Below are positions 1-6,430 of a DNA stretch of 64,000 bases, piece by piece. Position numbers and translations under genes: made by a program. The stretch comes from Peptoniphilaceae bacterium (lineage in GTDB: Bacteria > Bacillota > Clostridia > Tissierellales > Peptoniphilaceae). How positions within the stretch are numbered: position 1 is the first letter of the stretch; the number at the start of each line of letters is the position of its first letter. The notes under the pieces are model-generated. The model ran no database searches. It worked only from the letters and a program-made list of their open reading frames with translations, and was not told where the DNA came from. Where the stretch lies: positions 9,930-73,929 of the forward strand of contig CABJAE010000011.1 of NCBI GenBank assembly GCA_902363535.1, written 5' to 3'.

Positions 1-635
1 GGATCGGTGGTGGATTGGGTGATGGTGGTGGTATCGGTGGGCGGATTTTTCGGTGGTTTGAGGTCGTCTTTTCCGTGTGCGTTTCGATCGTCGGCAATTT
101 CTTTTTCAAGCTGTTGTTGGTAGCTTCGCACGTGTTTTTTCACCACGGCTTTTTTGTTTTTGTGGCGATTGGCATGGGCTTTGACGTGGGTGGCATCGAC
201 GAATTGGAGGCGTGTGTCGACGAAGCCTTGATCCATCGCTTGTTGAAGGATGTTGGTAAAGATGGACTCGAATAGGTCGGTGTCTTGAAAACGCCGACGG
301 TAGTTTTGCCCAAAGGTGGTGAAGTGGGGGATTTTATCGTAGAAGTCGAGTCCCAAGAACCAACGATAGGCCAGGTTGACTTCGACTTCTTTGATGGTTT
401 GGCGCATGCTGCGAATGCCATAAAGGTGTTGAAGGAAGACGAGTTTAATGAGAACCACGGGGTCGATGCTGGGCCTGCCGTTGTCTGGGCAGTAAAGGTC
501 TTCAACAAGATCATAGATGAAGTCGAAGTCCACGTAACGATCGATTTTCCACAAAAGATGATCTGCCGGCACGAGTTGATCCAGAGCGATCATTTGAATT
601 TGTTCTACTTTTTTCTTGTCTTCTTTGTACAGCAT
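1..635 (-). CDS. IS1182-family transposase, N-terminal part (partial at window start)
   Basis: DDE transposase that would cut and join its own IS ends. The reading frame is open from the ATG at 635 to the window edge and covers about 211 residues: the N-terminal DUF772-type region (start MLHKEDKKKVEQIQ) and the beginning of the catalytic core. The ribosome binding site (AGGAGG on the minus strand, just upstream of 635) supports the start. No stop or frameshift is visible. Differences from the complete copy are substitutions only, so the gene may be intact beyond the window. Confidence 0.85.
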   Translation of the reverse strand, partial: MLYKEDKKKVEQIQMIALDQLVPADHLLWKIDRYVDFDFIYDLVEDLYCPDNGRPSIDPVVLIKLVFLQHLYGIRSMRQTIKEVEVNLAYRWFLGLDFYDKIPHFTTFGQNYRRRFQDTDLFESIFTNILQQAMDQGFVDTRLQFVDATHVKAHANRHKNKKAVVKKHVRSYQQQLEKEIADDRNAHGKDDLKPPKNPPTDTTTITQSTTD

Positions 636-696
636 AGCAACCTCCTGTTGTTTCTATTTTACTATAGATGAGTGGCTTAAAGCGGTTTTAAGACAC

Positions 697-731
697 AAAA
701 AGGGAGGGTGAATCGGGTGATTCTCCCTCCC
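697..731 (-). terminator. IS-borne terminator upstream of transposase copy 1
   Basis: Stem 702-714 pairs with 719-731 (one mismatch, loop GGGT), with a T run when read on the minus strand (A run 697-701 on plus). It points in the direction of the transposase, between the IS end and the gene. Such a hairpin would stop outside transcription from running into the transposase. A weaker version occurs in copy 2. Confidence 0.6.
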
Positions 732-746
732 TTTGTCATCACTCTG

Positions 747-769
747 AAACGGCGCGAGGCCGTTTTTTT
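747..769 (+). terminator. Hairpin with T tract at the IS1182/ISL3 junction
   Basis: Stem AAACGGC (747-753) pairs with GCCGTTT (759-765), loop GCGAG, followed by T763-T769. It directly abuts the end of IS1182 copy 1, and the ISL3 element begins two bases later. It may be a remnant of a terminator used as an IS target site. Confidence 0.55.
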
Positions 770-770
770 A
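764..770. repeat. Target-site duplication of ISL3, left copy
   Basis: TTTTTTA directly before the left inverted repeat, repeated at 2150-2156 after the right inverted repeat. The sequence is low complexity, so the match alone is weak, but its exact position at both ends supports a duplication. Confidence 0.6.
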
Positions 771-795
771 GGCTCTATAATATCCATTGGGGAGT
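771..795 (+). repeat. ISL3 left inverted repeat
   Basis: Begins GGCTCTATAATATCC and matches the reverse complement of 2125-2149 at 20 of 25 positions, with the run CCATTGGGGAGT shared. It marks the left terminus of the element. Confidence 0.8.
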
Positions 796-892
796 AAGCT
801 CCTCAATGGATATTTTTGTGCAAAAAGATAGCACTTGTTTTCCCTATCGCCTAAAATTAAATCACCACAAAATAATAAAGGGGGTCAAACAA

Positions 893-2080
893 GTGCAAAA
901 CAATATTACCACATTACTTTTAGGAATCCAAGACGTCGAGGTTACCGCTGTTTTAGAAGAAAGACGGCTCATTACCATTGACTGCAAACCCGTTTATGAT
1001 CGGGTTTGTCCTCACTGTGGCTCGACCCACGCTTGGGTCCACGATCACCGGGAGCAAGTGCTTCGGGACGCACCGATGCGCCGAAAGCACGTGCTTCTGC
1101 GGGTTAAGAAGACACGGTATGATTGCAAGGATTGCGGGGCGCGCTTTGAGGCACCTCTTTCCTTTGCCGCCAAGGGCAAGCAGATGACAAAGCGTTTAAT
1201 TGCTTATGTGGTGGATGCTTTTCGGGATATTCGTTCTGTGTCGGAGTTGGCGCGGGAAGTGGGCATTTCAACGACGAGTATTTTCCGTATCGTGGCTTGT
1301 CTGTTTGTGCCCCGTCAACGGCTGCCTCGCGTCTTTTGCATCGACGAATTTAAGGGCGATAGTGGCGGAAGCAAGTACCAGACCACCTTGGCCGATGGAG
1401 AGGCCCATCGAATCATCGATATCCTTCCGACGCGCTACGGCAAGGATTTAGCCGCTTATTTCTCTTCCATTGATCGAGCGGAACGACGTGGCGTCGAAAT
1501 CTTTGTCAGCGATATGTGCGGCACCTTTAAAGGCGTGAAAGAGGCTTTCTTTCCACAAAGTACCCATGTCATCGACCGCTACCATTTCATCCGTCAAGTC
1601 CATTGGGCCTTGGAAAATGTGCGGAAGCAGGAACAGAAACGGATGACGGCGACGGAAAGAAAATGGTTTAAACGAAGCCGCAGTCTACTGAAAAAGCCGG
1701 CTAAAGACCTTACAGAGGCGGAAAAAGGTCTCGTCGCCACCATGCTCGAAAAGAGCGACGCCATTCGAACCGCCTACATCTTAAAAGAAGGCTTTTACAC
1801 CTACGTCCTTTCTCAGAACGACAAAGAAACCGCCGCCACCGCTCTTTCAAAGTGGATGGAAGAGGCAAAGAAAGGCGGGCTAAAGGAGTGGCGCTACTGC
1901 TTGCGCGCCTACAAAAACTGGTTCGATGAGATTACCAACAGCTTTGATTACCCGTGGAGTAACGGCTACGTGGAAGGAACGCACAACAAGATCAAGACCG
2001 TGAAGCGCGTCGCTTTTGGGATGCGTAACTTTCATCATTTCCGAACAAAACTGCTTTTCGTCTGTTCAAAAGACCGGTGA
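893..2080 (+). CDS. ISL3-family transposase
   Basis: Transposase of the ISL3 (IS204/IS1001/IS1096/IS1165) type. An N-terminal zinc finger is visible (CPHCGS and, about 45 residues later, CKDCG), then an HTH region, then the DDE core: CIDEFKG, VSDMCG and the final NGYVEGTHNKIK block. I prefer the GTG at 893, which has AAAGGGGG eight bases upstream and begins near QNNITTLLLGIQDVEV, the usual family start; this gives 395 residues. An in-frame ATG at 806 would add 29 residues lacking family character. The 3' end overlaps, on the opposite strand, the tail of the neighbouring IS1182 transposase frame. Confidence 0.88.
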   Translation: MQNNITTLLLGIQDVEVTAVLEERRLITIDCKPVYDRVCPHCGSTHAWVHDHREQVLRDAPMRRKHVLLRVKKTRYDCKDCGARFEAPLSFAAKGKQMTKRLIAYVVDAFRDIRSVSELAREVGISTTSIFRIVACLFVPRQRLPRVFCIDEFKGDSGGSKYQTTLADGEAHRIIDILPTRYGKDLAAYFSSIDRAERRGVEIFVSDMCGTFKGVKEAFFPQSTHVIDRYHFIRQVHWALENVRKQEQKRMTATERKWFKRSRSLLKKPAKDLTEAEKGLVATMLEKSDAIRTAYILKEGFYTYVLSQNDKETAATALSKWMEEAKKGGLKEWRYCLRAYKNWFDEITNSFDYPWSNGYVEGTHNKIKTVKRVAFGMRNFHHFRTKLLFVCSKDR

Positions 2081-3570
2081 TGAATGGCTTTTAGGAAAAC
2101 AAAAAGGAGCCTAGTTTTCACTAGACTCCCCAATGGTTGACATAGAACCTTTTTTATGTTGTCAATCCATTTTCTCCATAAATCAGTAAAAGAAGGGCCG
2201 TCGCCTCCTCCGTCCCGCTCTCTTCGATCCATCATCAGTGCCAGTTTTTTCATGTTCATGCATGCAAAGGTCAGCACCGCTTTTAGATCCATTTTCTTTC
2301 GTCCACGCTGGTTGGTGTAACGTAGGCCATGGTATTCTTTCGCGCTGCCGAATTGCCGTTCGATGGTTTCTTTGCGTTGTTTGTATTCTGCTTTTCCTTG
2401 GGTGGTGTAGCGGTAGTCTTCCGCGACGTCCAGGGCGTCTTGCCAGAGGTGGCGAGTAACGGTTTTTTGATGGTTTTTGCTGGCGGTGCAACGGTGAAGG
2501 GTAGGACAGTTTTTGCAGATTTTTGGATTGCTTTTGTATTCGCGGTAGCCTTCACGTGTCGTGGTGCTGTAGGAGAGGATGGTTTCTTCCGGGCAGAGGT
2601 AACAGTCGTAGTAGGCGTCGTAGACGAAGTCGCGCTTGTAGTAGGGGTCGTCGAGGGCCGGTTTGTGTTTGGGCCGGGTGTAGGGGAAGACGGGCAGGAT
2701 GTCTTTTTCAAGGAGGGTTTTGGCGATGGCCGGGGTTTTGTAGCCGGCGTCCATGACGAGTTTTTCTGGTTTTAAAGTTTGGAGTTTGGGAAGGAAGTCG
2801 AAGAAGGTGCTGCTGTCGTGGCGGTTGCCGGGAAAGCTTTGGCAGGCGAGGATCCATCCGTGCGCGTCGCAGGCGGTTTGGATGGTGTAGGCAAAGACTT
2901 CTTTGTGCTCGCCTTTGTGAAAGAGGCCGCTTTCGGGATCGGTGGTGGATTGGGTGACGGTGGTGGTATCGGTGGGCGGATTTTTCGGTGGTTTGAGGTC
3001 GTCTTTTCCGTGTGCGTTTCGATCGTCGGCAATTTCTTTTTCAAGCTGTTGTTGGTAGCTTCGCACGTGTTTTTTCACCACGGCTTTTTTGTTTTTGTGG
3101 CGATTGGCATGGGCTTTGACGTGGGTGGCATCGACGAATTGGAGGCGTGTGTCGACGAAGCCTTGGTCCATCGCTTGTTGAAGGATGTTGGTAAAGATGG
3201 ACTCGAATAGGTCGGTGTCTTGAAAACGCCGACGGTAGTTTTGCCCAAAGGTGGTGAAGTGGGGGATTTTATCGTAGAAGTCGAGTCCCAAGAACCAACG
3301 ATAGGCCAGGTTGACTTCGACTTCTTTGATGGTTTGGCGCATGCTGCGAATGCCATAAAGGTGTTGAAGGAAGACGAGTTTAATGAGAACCACGGGGTCG
3401 ATGCTGGGTCGGCCGTTGTCTGGGCAGTAAAGGTCTTCCACCAGGTCATAGATGAAGTCGAAGTCCACGTAACGGTCAATTTTTCGCAAAAGATGATCTG
3501 CCGGCACGAGTTGATCCAGAGCAATCATTTGAATTTGTTCTACTTTTTTCTTGTCTTCTTTGTGCAGCAT
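2035..3570 (-). CDS. IS1182-family transposase with ISL3-derived C-terminal tail
   Basis: 511-codon frame. The N-terminal DUF772-type region carries CPDNGRPSIDPVVL. The catalytic core is recognisable by VDATHVKAHANR, VMDAGYKT and the C-terminal ERQFGSAKEYHGLRY block, with a cysteine cluster (CYLCPE, CKNCP) between them. Start ATG 3570 follows AGGAGG. The last ~37 codons (2149 down to 2035) are not IS1182 sequence: they read antisense through the ISL3 right end. The native C-terminus was therefore replaced when ISL3 inserted at the junction. The core is intact, so activity is possible but unproven. Confidence 0.85.
   Translation of the reverse strand: MLHKEDKKKVEQIQMIALDQLVPADHLLRKIDRYVDFDFIYDLVEDLYCPDNGRPSIDPVVLIKLVFLQHLYGIRSMRQTIKEVEVNLAYRWFLGLDFYDKIPHFTTFGQNYRRRFQDTDLFESIFTNILQQAMDQGFVDTRLQFVDATHVKAHANRHKNKKAVVKKHVRSYQQQLEKEIADDRNAHGKDDLKPPKNPPTDTTTVTQSTTDPESGLFHKGEHKEVFAYTIQTACDAHGWILACQSFPGNRHDSSTFFDFLPKLQTLKPEKLVMDAGYKTPAIAKTLLEKDILPVFPYTRPKHKPALDDPYYKRDFVYDAYYDCYLCPEETILSYSTTTREGYREYKSNPKICKNCPTLHRCTASKNHQKTVTRHLWQDALDVAEDYRYTTQGKAEYKQRKETIERQFGSAKEYHGLRYTNQRGRKKMDLKAVLTFACMNMKKLALMMDRRERDGGGDGPSFTDLWRKWIDNIKKVLCQPLGSLVKTRLLFVFLKAIHHRSFEQTKSSFVRK
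2125..2149 (-). repeat. ISL3 right inverted repeat
   Basis: On the minus strand it begins GGTTCTATGTCAACC, matching the left repeat at 20 of 25 positions. Its outermost base is 2149. It is followed by TTTTTTA, the copy of the target sequence left of the element. Confidence 0.8.
2150..2156. repeat. Target-site duplication of ISL3, right copy
   Basis: TTTTTTA directly after the right inverted repeat; partner of 764-770. Confidence 0.6.
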
Positions 3571-3630
3571 AGCAACCTCCTTTTTTCTCTATTTTACTAT
3601 AATTGAGGCGAATGCTGTTTGATGACACAA

Positions 3631-3665
3631 AAAAAGGAAGGGTGAATCGGATGATTCTCCCTCCC
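3631..3665 (-). terminator. IS-borne terminator upstream of transposase copy 2
   Basis: Stem 3636-3648 with 3653-3665 (two mismatches) and an A run on the plus strand just left of it, that is a U run in a minus-strand transcript. Same position and likely same role as the hairpin at 697-731: blocking transcription coming from the thrE operon. Confidence 0.5.
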
Positions 3666-3680
3666 TTTGTCATCACTCTG

Positions 3681-3707
3681 AATCCATGCTGCAAGGCATG
3701 GATTTTT
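3681..3707. terminator. Hairpin abutting the IS1182 copy 2 end, probable former thrE terminator
   Basis: Stem AATCCATGC (3681-3689) pairs perfectly with GCATGGATT (3696-3704), followed by T's on the plus strand. It lies 26 bases beyond the stop of the thrE-type gene, so it could have been its terminator. In the leftward direction its U tract is now replaced by the IS end, which suggests the IS inserted at the base of the stem. Confidence 0.5.
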
Positions 3708-3732
3708 GCGTTTACGGGATAAATTCGAGAGA

Positions 3733-4212
3733 TTAATACTTGTGAAACATCGGCTTGGTATTGTGTACGGAACGTTTTTTGAAGGCTCTTAAGGAGCGGG
3801 AAAACAAACTGGATGCGGCAATGCCCAAGGAAAGAGCCACGGCGATGGAAAAAGTATTGACGCCTTCCCGGACGAAGGATTCCATATTGTCCTGAATCAA
3901 ATAGCTCATGGTGTAGTACATGCCGCCGCCGGGCACGAGGGTAATTAATTGAGGCAGAACGAAAATCGTCGCGGGCATTTTGTAGTGTCGGGATAAAAAT
4001 TCACCCAAGGTACCCATAATCAACGCGGCGATAAAGGCGCCGAAGGCGGCACTGCCGTTAAAATCCAAAATTTTCAAATAGACGAAATAGGCGAAACCGC
4101 TGCTTAAGGCGGCGGGAATCAGGGATCGCTTCGGTGCTTCCACCGGAATGGCGTAGCCGATCGTCGATCCGACAGAGGCGATAAACATAAGGATTAACTT
4201 TGAAATTGCCAT
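3733..4212 (-). CDS. Threonine/serine exporter, small membrane subunit (ThrE_2/YjjB type)
   Basis: 159 residues, almost entirely hydrophobic with about five predicted membrane segments, of the DUF3815/ThrE_2 family. It is the C-terminal half of ThrE made as a separate protein. Visible family features are the GSTIGYAIPVEAPKR start and LITLVPGGGMYYTMSY. It works with the product of the gene just upstream (one base between them) to export threonine or serine across the cytoplasmic membrane. The substrate is assigned by family only. The gene end is about 50 bases from the IS1182 insertion. Confidence 0.85.
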   Translation of the reverse strand: MAISKLILMFIASVGSTIGYAIPVEAPKRSLIPAALSSGFAYFVYLKILDFNGSAAFGAFIAALIMGTLGEFLSRHYKMPATIFVLPQLITLVPGGGMYYTMSYLIQDNMESFVREGVNTFSIAVALSLGIAASSLFSRSLRAFKKRSVHNTKPMFHKY

Positions 4213-4213
4213 A

Positions 4214-5002
4214 TCAGCCTCCTATAATTTTCTGTACATTTAAGATAAGTCCTACGCCGAGGGCGATGGCGAGGGCGACAAAGATTCCCTTTGTGATCCC
4301 GATCATGCCGGAGAGGAAGTCCCCGCTGATGATATCCCGTAGTGAATTGGTAATCTGCATCCCTGGCACCAAGGGCATAATGGATCCGATAATAATCATG
4401 TCCATGTGTAGCCGATCCGTTGCGGATGCGCCGATAAGGGCGAGTATGGAAACCACCATGGTCCCGATAAAGCTTTCGGTAAAGAAAGAAATGGAGTAGC
4501 GGGAGGTGAAGCGCATGCAAAAGCTTAAAATCGCTCCGACGAAAAAAGTGTAGCCGAAGTCGATCCAATCGCCTCCGAACATAATGGCAAAAGACGCACT
4601 GCATAGGCCGGTAAAGAACATGGCCATAGGAATGGGACACTTTTCTAATGTAGAGATCGATAAGAGCTCTTTTTTCGCATCTTCCAGAGAAAATTCTCCG
4701 GCGACGAATCGCCTGGAAAAAGAATTCAGGGCATCGATACGAGACAGGTGGACACCTTGAGATTCGATGTCTTTAAACATGGTAATGGTTTCGCCCGTGT
4801 ATTGTGCAGAGACAAAAATGGCTGAACTCAGGCCGAAAACCTCCACCTCGCGAATTTCTTCCACGCCGGCACACATACGCTCTATGGTATCCTCGGCGCG
4901 GTAGATTTCCGCACCGTTTTTTATAAGCATTTGGCCCGTAATCATGGCCAGATTAATAACATTTTTAGCTTCATTTAAATCATTAACGTGAAGTTTTTCC
5001 AT
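4214..5002 (-). CDS. Threonine/serine exporter, large subunit (ThrE_1/YjjP type)
   Basis: 262 residues. A soluble N-terminal domain (about 1-115; TGQMLIKNGAEIYRAEDTIERM is the DUF1212 family hallmark) is followed by about five membrane helices. The pair 4214-5002 and 3733-4212 reconstructs a full ThrE exporter. I place the start at ATG 5002 because AGGTGAT lies six bases upstream; a GTG nine bases earlier would overlap that site. It overlaps the GIY-YIG gene by 20 bases and so belongs to the recX operon. Confidence 0.85.
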   Translation of the reverse strand: MEKLHVNDLNEAKNVINLAMITGQMLIKNGAEIYRAEDTIERMCAGVEEIREVEVFGLSSAIFVSAQYTGETITMFKDIESQGVHLSRIDALNSFSRRFVAGEFSLEDAKKELLSISTLEKCPIPMAMFFTGLCSASFAIMFGGDWIDFGYTFFVGAILSFCMRFTSRYSISFFTESFIGTMVVSILALIGASATDRLHMDMIIIGSIMPLVPGMQITNSLRDIISGDFLSGMIGITKGIFVALAIALGVGLILNVQKIIGG

Positions 5003-5267
5003 GCTTATCACCTGCTTTCATTATTAATTCCAATTTATCTTTGCGGCGCAACTTTTTAATGGCAGCCTCCCGGCGTAGCCCCCAAGACTTGTCCGCACCT
5101 TCTTCCACATACACGAGATCGACGGGCAGGCGGGCGCGGGTGTACTTGGCGCCGACTCCCCGGTTGTGTTCCTCGAGGCGCCTGGCCGGATCCGTGGTGT
5201 AGCCCGTGTATAGGGTGTCGTCTGCACAGCGAAGGATGTAGACGTAGTGTTTTTTCAATTTTTCCAT
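4983..5267 (-). CDS. GIY-YIG nuclease superfamily protein (UPF0213/YhbQ type)
   Basis: 94 residues from ATG 5267. A single GIY-YIG domain fills the protein: YVYILRCADDTLYTGYT, then the arginine in DPARRLEEHN, then the conserved EE and A-I-K-K-L-R region. Short stand-alone members of this family have nicking activity or unclear roles; none of the extra domains of homing enzymes or UvrC is present. It overlaps recX by 13 bases and thrE_1 by 20 bases, so it is translationally coupled in a four-gene operon. Confidence 0.85.
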   Translation of the reverse strand: MEKLKKHYVYILRCADDTLYTGYTTDPARRLEEHNRGVGAKYTRARLPVDLVYVEEGADKSWGLRREAAIKKLRRKDKLELIMKAGDKHGKTSR

Positions 5268-5857
5268 TGGCTCAATACGTCTTTCACGGCGTCGTAGTGA
5301 AAGCCGCGGGAGAGAAGAAAGCGCACGATCTTTTCCCACGACTTATTTAATTCGCCGCCGCGAAGGTATTTCTTTTCCACAATGGATTGAATCAACTCTT
5401 TTTCCGAATCCGTCGTGTATTCCTCCAGCCCACGGGCGATGCATTCGTCGTCGATCCCTTTTCTGCGCAGGGCGTAGGCGATTTTCACCGGGCCGTAGCC
5501 GTTAATGTTGCGCTTGTCCCGACTGAATAAGAGAGCGTAGGCCTCGTCATCTAAAAATCCGTATTCGCTTAAGTAAGCCACGACCTCGTCGATCACCTGT
5601 TCGCTCAATTTTGCGTCGATTAAAAGTTCGCGAATCTCCTGCTCCGTCTTTCGGTTCGTCAATTTCTTTAAAGCCAAGTCGATTCCCTCTTGCCGCGCGC
5701 TGTCGAAGGCAATGGCCGCCACGTCCTCTTCATCCAGGTCTTTTCCCTTATATAAATTGTGGCGCACGAACACTGATTCTTTCAGCGCCAGGGTCTCCTC
5801 GTCGGAAAGGTAGATCAAATAGTGCTGGCCCTCTTTTTTTATCTTTAAAATCTTCAT
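5255..5857 (-). CDS. recX: Regulatory protein RecX
   Basis: 200 residues. RecX binds RecA filaments and modulates recombination. The all-helical repeats with family signatures are visible: YLSEYGFLDDEAYAL, RDKRNINGYGPVKI and LRRKGID. Start ATG 5857 has GGCGG upstream; the two codons before it are unlikely starts. RecA itself is about 29 kb away in this window. A LexA-like sequence lies just upstream (5876-5889), consistent with SOS control of a RecA modulator. Confidence 0.9.
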   Translation of the reverse strand: MKILKIKKEGQHYLIYLSDEETLALKESVFVRHNLYKGKDLDEEDVAAIAFDSARQEGIDLALKKLTNRKTEQEIRELLIDAKLSEQVIDEVVAYLSEYGFLDDEAYALLFSRDKRNINGYGPVKIAYALRRKGIDDECIARGLEEYTTDSEKELIQSIVEKKYLRGGELNKSWEKIVRFLLSRGFHYDAVKDVLSQWKN

Positions 5858-5875
5858 AGGCATCACCGCCTTATT

Positions 5876-5889
5876 TTAACATATATTTG
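5876..5889. promoter_or_regulatory. Weak LexA-like box upstream of recX
   Basis: TTAACATATATTTG matches the Bacillus-type consensus CGAACRNRYGTTYG at 11 of 14 positions, failing mainly at the first two bases. Its core is identical over 12 bases to the better box in front of ftsK (41163-41176). It sits 19 bases upstream of the recX start, where repressor could block transcription. Confidence 0.4.
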
Positions 5890-5932
5890 AAATTTCTTCT
5901 CGATGATTCGGATCATTGAGGCGGCGGAAACG

Positions 5933-5961
5933 TTGAAAACGGACCGTTGCTGTGATAGTAT
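5933..5961 (+). promoter_or_regulatory. Sigma-A-type promoter for the FHA/ftsW/pbp operon
   Basis: TTGAAA (5933-5938), 17-base spacer, TAGTAT (5956-5961), 27 bases before the FHA gene start. Confidence 0.65.
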
Positions 5962-5988
5962 TTATGTAAAATTGAGATGAGGTGCAGG

Positions 5989-6426
5989 ATGATTGCCATA
6001 CTTTCACAGATATTTAAATACATCTTCATTCTAATCATATACCTGTTTATTTTTACGATCATTCGTATGATTTATTTGGATATTCGATCCATGCAATCCA
6101 TGGACATCGGCAAGGATGAAGCGTACTTAAAAGTAGTGAATCGACTGGATTCACTGAATTTTAAAATGCAAGAATACTACGTGCTCCGAGGCGCGACGAA
6201 ATTAGGGCGAAGCAGTAAAAATGACATCGTCATTAAGGACAGTTTTGTTTCAAAAAATCATTTGATTATTGAAAAGGAAAACGGCCATTACTATATTCGC
6301 GACTTAAACAGCGCCAACGGCACGTTTTTAAATGGTCAAACCCTTTACGAGAAAACGGAATTGACAAATGGCGACCGCATCGGCGTGGGCTTTATTCAAT
6401 TCCTGTTTGTCGATCAAAGTAGGTGA
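5989..6426 (+). CDS. Membrane-anchored FHA-domain protein
   Basis: 145 residues. One N-terminal membrane helix (about residues 6-25) is followed by a linker and a C-terminal FHA domain (about 60-140) with the phosphothreonine-binding motifs GRSSKNDIVI, SKNHLII and NSANGTFLNG. FHA domains read phosphothreonine. Being first in an operon with an FtsW/RodA-type polymerase and a PBP, it probably links wall synthesis to Ser/Thr phosphorylation, although no kinase gene is in the window. Start ATG 5989 has GAGGTG upstream; the ATG at 5977 is less well placed. Confidence 0.85.
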   Translation: MIAILSQIFKYIFILIIYLFIFTIIRMIYLDIRSMQSMDIGKDEAYLKVVNRLDSLNFKMQEYYVLRGATKLGRSSKNDIVIKDSFVSKNHLIIEKENGHYYIRDLNSANGTFLNGQTLYEKTELTNGDRIGVGFIQFLFVDQSR

Positions 6427-6430
6427 TTTT

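Larger units (their letters stand above)
1..748 (-). mobile_element. IS1182-family insertion sequence, copy 1 (cut by window edge)
   Basis: Near-identical to the copy at 2150-3682 with a constant offset of 2935 bases through the transposase gene. Outside the gene the two copies stay alignable up to the sequence ending CACTCTGAA at about 748, then diverge abruptly, which marks the IS end upstream of the transposase. The other end lies outside the window. Within the shared gene, positions 1-468 differ from copy 2 at only 2 bases, while 469-635 differ at about 11, so the copies look like a recombinant mosaic. Confidence 0.85.
771..2149 (+). mobile_element. Complete ISL3-family insertion sequence
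   Basis: Bounded by imperfect inverted repeats at 771-795 and 2125-2149 (20 of 25 positions match; both contain CCATTGGGGAGT). They are flanked by a 7-base direct repeat TTTTTTA at 764-770 and 2150-2156. It carries one transposase gene. ISL3 elements usually give 8-base target duplications, so 7 identical bases is close to expectation. The element sits precisely between two IS1182 copies. Confidence 0.85.
2150..3682 (-). mobile_element. IS1182-family insertion sequence, copy 2
   Basis: Complete on its upstream side (end CACTCTGAA at 3674-3682, same as copy 1). On its downstream side it runs directly into the ISL3 right repeat at 2149. Removing the ISL3 element would place copy 1 and copy 2 head to tail, separated only by the hairpin at 747-769. 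The left end (TGTTGTCAA near 2158) only loosely resembles the inverse of the right end (TGATGACAA). Confidence 0.8.

Noticed and set aside
806..892. ATG 806 as the ISL3 transposase start
   Set aside because: GTG 893 has a better-spaced AAAGGGGG and matches the usual protein start; the extra 29 residues lie in the terminal region of the element.
2779..3210. Plus-strand frames through IS1182, also at 15-275
   Set aside because: Antisense to the transposase core, valine/glycine-rich, no recognised family.
4983..5267. GIY-YIG gene as a homing endonuclease or defence nuclease
   Set aside because: It is the short stand-alone UPF0213 type, embedded in the recX operon, with no intron, intein or partner gene nearby.
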